DNA from: G963663365 sp963663365
GTDB taxonomy: Bacteria > Hinthialibacterota > Hinthialibacteria > Hinthialibacterales > G963663365
Direction of reading: 5' to 3'
NCBI GenBank assembly: GCA_963663365.2
Contig: CAXXIH010000004.1
Span: 930,001-994,000 of the forward strand
DNA length: 64,000 bases
The notes under the pieces are model-generated. The model had not been told where the DNA came from, ran no database searches, and saw only the letters and a list, made by a program, of their open reading frames with translations. The translations under genes were made by a program, and so were the position numbers. This document shows, piece after piece, positions 35,262-43,947 of the stretch (its first letter is position 1; the number at the start of each line of letters is the position of its first letter).

Positions 35262-36111
35262 GGCGTATCAACTCTTGTGCCAGCGATTGGTACGCTAACG
35301 CTCCTTTGGATTTTGCATCGTAACAAATAATAGGTAATCCGTGACTGGGCGCCTCGGATAAACGAACACTGCGGGATACAACCGAATTAAAAACATGCGC
35401 GCCATACGCCTTACGAAGTTCAATTTCAACCTGACGGGAAAGGCTCAGACGGCTGTCATACATGGTTATAAGAAAACCTTCCAAAACCAATTCGGGATTA
35501 TGCTGGCGCCGGATGATACTTACGGACCGAAGCAGGTCGGCCATCCCTTCCAGGGCATAGTATTCAGCCTGAACAGGGATAAGAACAGACTCACCGGCGA
35601 TGAGACTATTAATAGTCAGCATTCCCAATGATGGCGGGCAGTCGATAATTACATAGTCAAAATCAGAAGACCGTTTCAAGAACCGTTGAACGGCTTTCTT
35701 CAGACGGTGGGGGCCATTCGGATCGCGGGTCAGATGGACTTCTGCACCGACAAGATCCTGATTGGATGGAACCACAAAGACATTTTCGGAAATCCCGGGA
35801 AGCATCAGTTCCCGTAGCGGCTCCTGTTCAATCAGCGCATCGAAAACCGTTCGTTCAATAGAGTGTTTTTCGATTCCACTGCCGCTGGTGGCATTCCCCT
35901 GCGGATCCATATCGATCAGCAAAGATTTTCGGTTCTCTTGGCCCAGGCACGCGGCCAGGTTCACAGCGGTTGTGGTTTTTCCCACACCGCCTTTCTGGTT
36001 GGCCACGACGATTACGCGGGCGGTTTTGATAGCGGTCTCTGAAAACACGGGTAATTCCTGCGTCTCTGGGATTGGATCAAGTTGTGCAACATTCATACTG
36101 GTAGCGTCCAT
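35215..36111 (-). CDS. parA: Chromosome-partitioning ATPase ParA
   Basis: Walker-type ATPase that moves origin regions. It is 298 residues with the deviant Walker A motif QKGGVGKTTTAVNLAACL, the switch region LLIDMDPQGNATSG and YVIIDCPPSLGMLT. An N-terminal extension of about 30 residues precedes the ATPase fold. ATG at 36111. It forms an operon with parB, with 47 bp of overlap. Confidence 0.95.
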   Translation of the reverse strand: MDATSMNVAQLDPIPETQELPVFSETAIKTARVIVVANQKGGVGKTTTAVNLAACLGQENRKSLLIDMDPQGNATSGSGIEKHSIERTVFDALIEQEPLRELMLPGISENVFVVPSNQDLVGAEVHLTRDPNGPHRLKKAVQRFLKRSSDFDYVIIDCPPSLGMLTINSLIAGESVLIPVQAEYYALEGMADLLRSVSIIRRQHNPELVLEGFLITMYDSRLSLSRQVEIELRKAYGAHVFNSVVSRSVRLSEAPSHGLPIICYDAKSKGALAYQSLAQELIRHETESPRTWPFGHTL

Positions 36112-36407
36112 CTATATGAAAGCGGGTCAGAGCCCACGATCTAAAATACTACTGAAGGAAGCCGCCCGTAGGTGTGGAGACGCAGATGCTGAGAACACAG
36201 GCCGCTAAGCGCCCTCCCCTCAGACCAGGATGGACGTGCTTAGTTGTGAAATGCGGCCGATCTGAGGGGAAAGCAACACTACTTATAGTGGAATTATTTC
36301 TAAATTACAATAGATATTGTGTTTTTTCTTAAAATTTCCGGATTTAGTGACGGTGGGAGATTTGTCCGCCCGGTAATTCGCTGCAAGTAGGAATCCGGGT
36401 TCCCAAT

Positions 36408-36423
36408 TGTTTCACGTGAAACA
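36408..36423. promoter_or_regulatory. parS: parS site 1
   Basis: A perfect 16-bp palindrome TGTTTCACGTGAAACA, the consensus ParB-binding site of bacterial chromosomes. It lies about 300 bp upstream of parA. Confidence 0.97.
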
Positions 36424-36502
36424 ATTGGGAGGGAAAGAGGGGAAGCAAGAATCTCAACTATTCAATTCCATCAATTCAATTCGCTTGCCCCCTCATCGAA
36501 AT

Positions 36503-36518
36503 TGTTTCACGTGAAACA
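36503..36518. promoter_or_regulatory. parS: parS site 2
   Basis: A second perfect copy of TGTTTCACGTGAAACA, 95 bp from the first and about 160 bp before the TldD start. Two sites between parA and the divergent gene would form a local ParB loading centre and may also let ParB influence both flanking promoters. Confidence 0.97.
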
Positions 36519-36677
36519 ATTTGACTTTTAAGAACTCTGTTGCCTTTTTTTTCGCTATTCCAGATTCGGTTGCTTTTCAGATTCTGTTGCCACTTCCATA
36601 TTCTTACACTCTGCCATCCCATCCTTCCATTTCCCCCCGCGCATCATCCCCTTTCTTCTGATAGAATCCTGCGGGGT

Positions 36678-38054
36678 ATGATGATGCAGGAACTTATCCA
36701 CGATTTGATGCAAAAGGCCTTATCCGTTCCCGGCGCGGACTACATGGAGGTCCGTATTGAGGAAACCACCCGAACCTCTGTTGTTTATGCAGGCAAAGAG
36801 CTTGAGCGTATCGGCGAAACAACCGGCCGCGGCGGCTGCATCCGTGCGTCGGTACACGGCGGGTGGGGATTTGTTAGTTTTAACGATCTTTCTGACCTAA
36901 CCGCCATGGCCCGCCGCGCCATTGAAATGGCCAGCCTTGTTGGAAAAGACGAAACCAAGCTGGCCCCTTCATCCGGATTGATTGCCCATGAAAGCTGCAA
37001 TCCCGGTATTGATCCGCGCACAATATCATTGGCCGAAAAGCACGATCTAACGCATAATTATAATAGTCTTCTTCTTTCAGATCCTTCCATTCAAAGCACC
37101 AGCACCCGCTATGTGGATTCCTGCAAACGGAAACATTTATTGACCTCCGATGGGGTTGGGACCACGTTTGAAGAGGTGTTCTGCGGTGTCTCATTGGCCG
37201 CCATTGCGCGGGATGGCGGCACGGTGCAGCAATATTTTCGAAGTTATGGAAATTTAGCGGGTTACGAAGAGGCCCAAGGCCACGAAAGTGACGCTGAGAC
37301 GGTCTGTTCCCGTGCCGTTGACGCCCTGCATGCAGATCCTGTTCAAGCCGGCACCTATCGGATTATTGCCGATCCGGAGCTTTCCGGGATTTTTGCCCAT
37401 GAAGCTTTTGGGCATCTTTCGGAGTGTGACTTTCTGGATGAGAATCCGCGTCTTCAAAAGGTTATGCGTCTGGGCCGCCGTTTTGGATGTGATGAGTTGA
37501 CCATTTCCGATCATGGCGATTTTCAACATGCCGGATACATCCCCTTCGATGATGAAGGCACTCCTGCACGGCGTACAGATCTTATTCATGAAGGGATTTT
37601 GCGCGGCCGTCTCCATTCGCGTGAATCCGCTGCGAAATTGGATGAAGAACCTACAGGAAATGCGCGAAGCATCTCTTATCACTATCCCCCTATCGTACGT
37701 ATGACCAATACCTTTATCGATAACGGCACTTCTTCTTTTGTATCCATGCTTGAAGAAATCGGTGACGGCCTTTATTGCAAAGGCGCACTTGCCGGGCAAA
37801 CCAATTGCGAGATGTTCACTTTTACACCATTAGAAGTTTTTGAAATTAAGAATGGAAAAATCGGAAAACGTCTTCGCGATTGTGTCTTAACCGGCAATGT
37901 CTTTGAAACGCTTATGAAAATCCGTTTGGTTGGAAACGATCTTCAATTCAGCGCCGGTCTTGGTGGTTGTGGAAAATCCGGACAGTCTCCTTTGCGTGTC
38001 TCTACCGGTGCGCCGCATCTTTTAATAGACGATGTTGTTGTCGGTGGCGTCTGA
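36678..38054 (+). CDS. TldD-family metalloprotease
   Basis: TldD/PmbA-type zinc protease of about 458 residues. The metal site is the HExxxH motif in GIFAHEAFGHLSECD (residues 241-246), with the further cysteine-containing block CGKSGQSPLRVSTGAPHL near the C-terminus. TldD normally works with TldE to cleave unfolded peptides. No partner gene is adjacent, so it may act alone or pair with a distant subunit. Start is the first of three ATG codons at 36678; a frame continues upstream only through a TTG and an implausible sequence. Its promoter lies close to the parS pair. Confidence 0.88.
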   Translation: MMMQELIHDLMQKALSVPGADYMEVRIEETTRTSVVYAGKELERIGETTGRGGCIRASVHGGWGFVSFNDLSDLTAMARRAIEMASLVGKDETKLAPSSGLIAHESCNPGIDPRTISLAEKHDLTHNYNSLLLSDPSIQSTSTRYVDSCKRKHLLTSDGVGTTFEEVFCGVSLAAIARDGGTVQQYFRSYGNLAGYEEAQGHESDAETVCSRAVDALHADPVQAGTYRIIADPELSGIFAHEAFGHLSECDFLDENPRLQKVMRLGRRFGCDELTISDHGDFQHAGYIPFDDEGTPARRTDLIHEGILRGRLHSRESAAKLDEEPTGNARSISYHYPPIVRMTNTFIDNGTSSFVSMLEEIGDGLYCKGALAGQTNCEMFTFTPLEVFEIKNGKIGKRLRDCVLTGNVFETLMKIRLVGNDLQFSAGLGGCGKSGQSPLRVSTGAPHLLIDDVVVGGV

Positions 38055-38299
38055 TTACTATTGTCGTTGCTTCTATTCTATTCTTTCTCTTCCGTCCGAT
38101 TCCACTTTTTGTATCCTTGATATTTTGTTCAAATTGTTTATTTTACGCTTCCCATTATTTCACATGAAATTACATTTGTAGCTTTTTCTCTCAGGCGTAG
38201 GCCTTTAATTTTGCCACCCTTTTAAATTTCAGGAGAACATTGCCAATTTATCGCATTAATTTCCCAATTCATGCAATTTGTAATACTTATTTATAAATA

Positions 38300-39283
38300 T
38301 TAAAAACGTAGAAACGGTGCTCCCCCCATGCTGCTCATTTTGCCCACAAGAGTCCGCATCACACTCAATACCATGAATACACCGCTTCCGCAGAAAAAAA
38401 ATACCGGCATAAATATGACTACGAAGGCTTTTACCGGTGTCAACCCATGGACGCAGCGCAGCGCCTCACGAAGGCTTCCATAGAGAGATATGATTAAAAA
38501 CGGGATAAGACAACTTGCCATCATAAGGCCAAACAATCCGGATCCTGCAGCCGTTTTTGATATTGCATGAATTGCCTCTCCCTGAACATCCGCTGTTGTG
38601 GAGTGCGTTAATACCGAACCCACCAATGCGATGAGCATCACGCCGGCCGGAATTAGAACCATAAAAATTCCCATTAGCATATAGTTTGCTCCCCACCAAT
38701 ATCCGCAAACACGGCACGTTACCGGGAAATTTTGCCGTGCCCATCCTTTATAAAACATAATCAGATGCATAAGCGCCGCCGAAACAACAACACCAAGAGC
38801 CGATAAGATGGGGAAAGTCAACAAAAACACCAACAAGTGAACCCACAAAGCCAAAACCGCCGATAAAAGACCGTATTGAATTGTCCCTTCCTTTCCGACA
38901 GTCAAATTCGGAAAAAAGAAACAGGAAACAAACAGAAATACCAACATTCCAGCAAGGCCGATTGTTCCGCCGATTACCCCGAATAGCAGCGGGCCTCCTA
39001 ATTCGTCATTTTTAGGCATTAACGAAAATGTTCTTTTTGAATCGCTGAGTATCTCGATTGTGCTTGGCCATAGCGCCCGTAAAATTCCTATCTCTTCACG
39101 CCGTTCCCAAGTTGGCAAAATCGGTTTCTGTTTTTCATATTCACCAATCCCGCCCTTTTCAAATTTCGTATCGTCCGTATTTCCCGTTGCAATGCTTTTA
39201 TCACTATCGGCTTCATTCAGAACGCGTGATTCTTGTTCACGCTCATCATTCGTAAGCTCTTCTTCTTTTATTTCGCCATTCAT
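38300..39283 (-). CDS. YIP1-like multi-spanning membrane protein
   Basis: About 327 residues. The first 90 are hydrophilic and acidic. Four to five membrane segments follow (for example LFGVIGGTIGLAGMLVFLFV, ALWVHLLVFLLTFPILSAL, MLMGIFMVLIPAGVMLIALV, AFVVIFMPVFFFCGSGVFMV). The cytoplasmic CRVCGYWWGANYML and the VHGLTPVKAF block resemble bacterial YIP1-domain proteins. ATG at 39283 is used; a TTG upstream would add fifteen residues. No function can be given. Confidence 0.65.
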   Translation of the reverse strand: MNGEIKEEELTNDEREQESRVLNEADSDKSIATGNTDDTKFEKGGIGEYEKQKPILPTWERREEIGILRALWPSTIEILSDSKRTFSLMPKNDELGGPLLFGVIGGTIGLAGMLVFLFVSCFFFPNLTVGKEGTIQYGLLSAVLALWVHLLVFLLTFPILSALGVVVSAALMHLIMFYKGWARQNFPVTCRVCGYWWGANYMLMGIFMVLIPAGVMLIALVGSVLTHSTTADVQGEAIHAISKTAAGSGLFGLMMASCLIPFLIISLYGSLREALRCVHGLTPVKAFVVIFMPVFFFCGSGVFMVLSVMRTLVGKMSSMGGAPFLRF

Positions 39284-39449
39284 TCTAATTTTACCCGCCT
39301 TCGATTTATCAATTTTCCATGCCGACAATGTCTTTTGAAAGATACTCCCAATTTCATGATTTAGTCAAACGGTTTGTTTTTGATGCAGCCCGCGGATTGC
39401 CCGCTAAGAAAGTAGAGCCCATGGCCGGGCTGCGCCGCCGTGGGCGGCG

Positions 39450-40755
39450 CCCGGGTACCCCGGTAGGCAAGAAGGCTAACGGCCCACGATTTCAAAGTAT
39501 ATTTAATTGATTCTCCAGGTCAGCACCCTGCGCGCCGCCGATGGCGGCGAGAGAGTAGATAGGAGAGAGTGGAGAGTAGACATTTGAATCACGAAAGCAC
39601 GAAGAAGACACGACACGCACGAAGAGGTAGCCGGAAGTATTTGGTACATTGCAGGTGTTTTAATTGCATCCCATTTTTCTTGCGCGCTTACAGCGCCCGG
39701 GTACCCCGGTAGGCAAGAAGCCTAACGGCCCACGATTTCAAAGTATATTTAATTGATTCTCCAGGTCAGCACCCTGCGCGCCGCCGATGGCGGCGAGAGA
39801 GTAGATAGGAGAGAGTGGAGAGTAGACATTTGAATCACGAAAGCACGAAGAAGACACGACACGCACGAAGAGGTAGCCGGAAGTATTTGGTACATTGCAG
39901 GTGTTTTAATTGCATCCCATTTTTCTTGCGCGCTTACAGCGCCCGGGTACCCCGGTAGGCAAGAAGCCTAACGGCCCACGATTTCAAAGTATATTTAATT
40001 GATTCTCCAGGTCAGCACCCTGCGCGCCGCCGATGGCGGCGAGAGAGTAGATAGGAGAGAGTGGAGAGTAGACATTTGAATCACGAAAGCACGAAGAAGA
40101 CACGACACGCACGAAGAGGTAGCCGGAAGTATTTGGTACATTGCAGGTGTTTTAATTGCATCCCATTTTTCTTGCGCGCTTACAGCGCCCGGGTACCCCG
40201 GTAGGCAAGAAGCCTAACGGCCCACGATTTCAAAGTATATTTAATTGATTCTCCAGGTCAGCACCCTGCGCGCCGCCGATGGCGGCGAGAGAGTAGATAG
40301 GAGAGAGTGGAGAGTAGACATTTGAATCACGAAAGCACGAAGAAGACACGACACGCACGAAGAGGTAGCCGGAAGTATTTGGTACATTGCAGGTGTTTTA
40401 ATTGCATCCCATTTTTCTTGCGCGCTTACAGCGCCCGGGTACCCCGGTAGGCAAGAAGGCTAACGCCGCACGATTTCGAAAATTATTCAAAGAAATTATC
40501 AGGTCAGCACCCTGCGCGCCGCCGTTGGCGGCGAGAGAGTAGATAGGAGAGAGTAGACATTTGAATCACGAAAGCACGAAGAAGACACGACACGCACGAA
40601 GAGGTAGCCGGAAGTATTTGGTACATTGCAGGTGTTTTAATTGCATCCCATTTTGCTTGCGCGCTTACAGCGCCCGGGTACCCCGGTAGGCAAGAAGCCT
40701 AACGGCCCACGATTTCAAAGTATATTTAATTGATTCTCCAGGTCAGCACCCTGGA
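39450..40755. repeat. Tandem array of 246-bp units
   Basis: The marker CCCGGGTACCCCGGTAGGC recurs at 39450, 39696, 39942, 40188, 40434 and 40673, giving four periods of exactly 246 bp and a fifth of 239 bp. Units 2-4 look base-identical. The fifth unit differs at its start and lacks a few bases. The last copy is partial and ends near 40755. Each unit contains the CGCCGCC-GGCGGCG palindrome and the string CATTTGAATCACGAAAGCAC seen in other intergenic repeats. No coding frame is conserved. The identity of the units points to recent unequal crossing-over or slippage. Confidence 0.95.
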
Positions 40756-41280
40756 TACCGATTAGTTTTATGTTTTGCCTCGCACTTACAGCGCTTATGA
40801 ATTAGGGGGACATTGACCCAGGCCGCCGTTTGTCCGTCTTCGACTCCCAAACGTTGTCCTGGGCTAAGGCATGCGATGCGCTTTCAGCGCCAGGGTACCC
40901 CTGTGGGCAAGAAGCCTAACGGCTCACGATTTCAAAGCATATTCGAAAAAGCTGCCCAATCAGCACCCTGCGGGGCCGGTTCATACATTTATTTGAATCA
41001 CGATAGCGCGAAAGAATAATGAAGCGCACGAAAAGTATATGCGGAGTAGGTGGATGGCAGGCAGCGGCGCGCCTTCAGTACTTGGTGTGTTTGTTTGAGG
41101 GAGTTGGTGGATGGCGGGGGAGTTTTTTGCAGTGAGCGAATTTTGGTACCGCCTCCTGCGCTATCGCGCGCAGATAAAAATTTATCTGCGCCACCCTTTG
41201 TAGGGAGTTGGGTGGGAGCGGGGGGGGGGCAAAACAGGACATACAAAACACTACATTGAGTATGCCGACACCTTTTCCGT
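40756..41280. repeat. Repeat modules between the tandem array and the CRISPR array
   Basis: Includes the long hairpin CCCAGGCCGCCG...CCTGGG type module (reverse complement of bases 1-75), a GCAGATAAAAATTTATCTGC palindrome near 41170-41190, and a run of ten G at 41220-41229. The sequence directly before the first CRISPR repeat shows no obvious long AT-rich leader. No gene is supported. Confidence 0.75.
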
Positions 41281-41840
41281 GTTGCGGATTGCTCCCAAGC
41301 TGAAGTCGATTACACTTACGCCGCGTAGCCCGTTGAAAACCGACAGTTGCGGATTGCTCCCAAGCTGAAGTCGATTACACTGGAGGGCGAGCCGCCACGG
41401 AATGACGGGGGTTGCGGATTGCTCCCAAGCTGAAGTCGATTACACTCCGGATGGCAATACAAACGCCTACCTTGCTGTTGCGGATTGCTCCCAAGCTGAA
41501 GTCGATTACACTCATCCGGCACCGGCAAAACTACCTTGGCGGTTGCGGATTGCTCCCAAGCTGAAGTCGATTACACTACCTGTATCTGGAGCTGAACCGC
41601 AGCGCCCGTTGCGGATTGCTCCCAAGCTGAAGTCGATTACACTTGGGTCACGACGGATTCAACCTTCTCAGTAGTTGCGGATTGCTCCCAAGCTGAAGTC
41701 GATTACACTTGTTGGGCTGCCGGTGTGGGAGGGTATCGGTTGCGGATTGCTCCCAAGCTGAAGTCGATTACACTTTGGATCGTCACCACCCCACGTCGGG
41801 CAGCGTTGCGGATTGCTCCCAAGCTGAAGTCGATTACACT
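41281..41840 (+). CRISPR. Type II-C CRISPR array: nine identical 36-bp repeats, eight spacers
   Basis: Repeats start at 41281, 41346, 41411, 41477, 41542, 41608, 41674, 41739 and 41805. All are identical, beginning GTTGCGGATTGCTCCCAAGC and ending GTCGATTACACT. Spacers are 29 or 30 bp and all different. Orientation: the tracrRNA anti-repeat at 46992 pairs with the repeat as read on the plus strand, so crRNAs are plus-strand and run towards cas2. TTGCTC (repeat positions 9-14) and TACACT (31-36), 16 bases apart, resemble -35 and -10 boxes; each repeat could initiate a crRNA within the following spacer, as shown for Neisseria II-C. No spacer visibly matches elsewhere in the window. Confidence 0.98.
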
Positions 41841-41891
41841 CTCGCGCTTGGCAAGTTCAGTCCGCTGAGGGAGTTAGGATAGGTTGGGGCG

Positions 41892-42221
41892 TCAGAAAAG
41901 TTGAAGTTGGCCTGAAGGCAATTCTGGCCGTTTGCGGCTTTTGCCCCAAAATATATCCATGCGCTCGAACTGTTTATCGGTAATGGCGAGGATGCGCACC
42001 TCGCCATCCGGGGGGAGGAATTTTTCGATCCGTTGGAGATGAACGCCTGCATTTTCTTTACTCGCGCAATGGCGCATGTAGATAGAATACTGCATTTGAA
42101 TAAATCCGTCCCGTAGAAGTTCCTTGCGGAAGCGCGTGTATTCTCTTCGCGCGTTTGCCGTGTCGACCGGAAGATCGAACATTACCAGAATCCACATACA
42201 TCTATACCCGCTGATTTTCAT
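41892..42221 (-). CDS. cas2: CRISPR-associated endonuclease Cas2
   Basis: Adaptation protein that forms the Cas1-Cas2 integrase. At 109 residues with a ferredoxin fold, it shows WILVMFDLPVDT (acidic residue after the first strand), FRKELLRDGFIQMQYSIYMR and VRILAITDKQFERM. ATG at 42221, four bases after the cas1 stop, indicating one transcript. It lies 51 bp from the array. Confidence 0.96.
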   Translation of the reverse strand: MKISGYRCMWILVMFDLPVDTANARREYTRFRKELLRDGFIQMQYSIYMRHCASKENAGVHLQRIEKFLPPDGEVRILAITDKQFERMDIFWGKSRKRPELPSGQLQLF

Positions 42222-42225
42222 GGCC

Positions 42226-43137
42226 CTATTTTTTCACTATGGCTGTGGGGATAAGCAACTTTTTCTGTTTTCCCTCATAACAGCGTACAAGGGAAGCAAC
42301 CATACGCGGCAAAGCGACCATGAGAGGGCCGCGCCGTCCATCGAGCGCCACGCGGTCGGCTAGGAGCTGAAGCAGCGCACATTTCACGCCGGGATTGATA
42401 TCCTTCTCGCCGGCCCGGTGCAAATCCCGTACACGAGCGTCGACGAGAGGCCGAAAGGGCTCCATGAGGTCATCGGCCAGGCAGAATGGATTGGAGCGGT
42501 TGGCATGGTGCAGACCGATGGCTGCCAACAGCCCGGCCGAGACGATGGCGCGGGCCACGGCGGCACGGATGACCGTGTAGCCATAGTTGAGCATGGCATT
42601 GAGGGCGTCTTTGCCTTTGGGATTGCGGCGGAAAGGGCTGTTTTGTCCCAGCCAAGCCCGCCAATAGACACGCGCGCCTTGGGCCTCGATGTTGGTTTCA
42701 TCATTTGAGCGAACACTTCGGGCCAGGTGGAGGATACGGGTTTTCTCCGGTTGCGTATCATCCAGATTGGCAGCTTGGGCGCGGAGTTTGGCCTGGACGA
42801 TCTGTTTCCAGAGCTGTTTACGTACCGGTTTGCGTAAGGCGATCTGTTCATTGATGCGCCAGACAACTTCGGTGTGGGTGGGTAACGGCAGAAGCAGTCC
42901 GGCAGGCAGATGTTCACGTCCACAGATGACCACCGCGGCTCCATGGCGCATCAGCGCGCCCAAGGCGGCATGGGTATAGGTGGTTTGAAGCTGATCGACA
43001 ACAAGCAGGCCGATATCCTCGCATGGAATCGATGAACTTCTGTCTTGGCCGTCTTTATGTTGCTCAATGCGCAATTGTTCCAGAGCAACCGACAGGTGCG
43101 CCGGTTCACTGGAAATTTCGATGGTGTGTTTTATCAC
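42226..43137 (-). CDS. cas1: CRISPR-associated endonuclease Cas1 (type II)
   Basis: Integrase that inserts new spacers. About 303 residues. Metal-binding positions lie in DALNAMLNYGYTVIRAA, LLAAIGLHHANRSNPFCLAD and DDLMEPFRPLVDARV. The GTG at 43137 has a strong GGGGAGGG site six bases upstream and yields the normal opening (VIKHTIEISSEP). The longer frame reading upstream runs into repeat DNA. An 810-bp block of duplicated repeats separates it from cas9. Confidence 0.95.
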   Translation of the reverse strand: MIKHTIEISSEPAHLSVALEQLRIEQHKDGQDRSSSIPCEDIGLLVVDQLQTTYTHAALGALMRHGAAVVICGREHLPAGLLLPLPTHTEVVWRINEQIALRKPVRKQLWKQIVQAKLRAQAANLDDTQPEKTRILHLARSVRSNDETNIEAQGARVYWRAWLGQNSPFRRNPKGKDALNAMLNYGYTVIRAAVARAIVSAGLLAAIGLHHANRSNPFCLADDLMEPFRPLVDARVRDLHRAGEKDINPGVKCALLQLLADRVALDGRRGPLMVALPRMVASLVRCYEGKQKKLLIPTAIVKK

Positions 43138-43143
43138 GATATA

Positions 43144-43880
43144 CCCTCCCCGGCGTGAAAGTAGAGAGTTGAGAGGAAAAAGTGGAAGCACGAAGGGCAC
43201 GAAAGAAACCCCTCCCCAACCCTCCCCGTAAACGGGGCGGGAATAAGGCTCTTGCGCGCTTACAGCGCTTAGGAATTTTAGGGGACGGTGACCCAGCGCG
43301 GCGTTTGTCCGCCTTCGGCGTCCAAACTCTGCACTGGGCTATTTCCTTGTCGCACCTACGGTGCTTGGTGTGGGTGTTTGAGAGAATTGGTGGACGGGGA
43401 GATACAGTTATATGTATAGCAAACAGCGGCTCGGCAGGAGCCTCGCCCTCCCGCCCGGGCACCTTCGGTGCTTGGTGTGTTCCATTAAGGGAGTTTGCCG
43501 GTGGCGAGGGAGTTTTTGTGATTCGCAAATCTTTATACAACCTCTTGCCACCCGGCGAGAAAGGAGAGAGTAGAGAGGAAAAAGTGGAAGCACGAAGGGC
43601 ACGAAAGAAACCCCTCCCTAACCCTCCCCGTAAACGGGGCGGGAATAAGGCTCTTGTGCGCTTACAGCGCTTAGGAATTTTAGGGGACGGTGACCCAGCG
43701 CGGCGTTTGTCCGCCTTCGGCGTCCAAACTCTGCACTGGGCTATTTCCTTGTCGCACCTACGGTGCTTGGTGTGGGTGTTTGAGAGAATTGGTGGACGGG
43801 GAGATACAGTTATATGCATAGCAAACAGCGGCTCATTCCGCCTATGGCGGAATTCGCCCTCCCGGCCGTGGAGATGTTGC
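43144..43880. repeat. Duplicated intergenic repeat block between cas9 and cas1
   Basis: A unit of about 400 bp is present twice in direct order; the marker GAAAGAAACCCCTCCC lies at 43201 and 43603. Each copy includes the ACAGCGCTTAGG hairpin, the long CCCAGCGCGGCG...GCACTGGG hairpin module and the CGCACCTACGGTGC hairpin. Long open frames on both strands here are created by the repeats and are not genes. The block lies inside what is normally a continuous cas operon. Confidence 0.9.
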
Positions 43881-43947
43881 GCTTGATTTTTAAGACAGTA
43901 ACTCCCCTGATTATTTGTGAGCCGGTGTTTTAAAACCATTTTTATTA

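Noticed and set aside
41402..41674. 90-codon open frame across the CRISPR array
   Set aside because: It is a translation of repeats and spacers.
41281..41840. Self-targeting spacers
   Set aside because: No spacer was seen to match another part of the window by eye; a genome-wide search would be needed to exclude it elsewhere.
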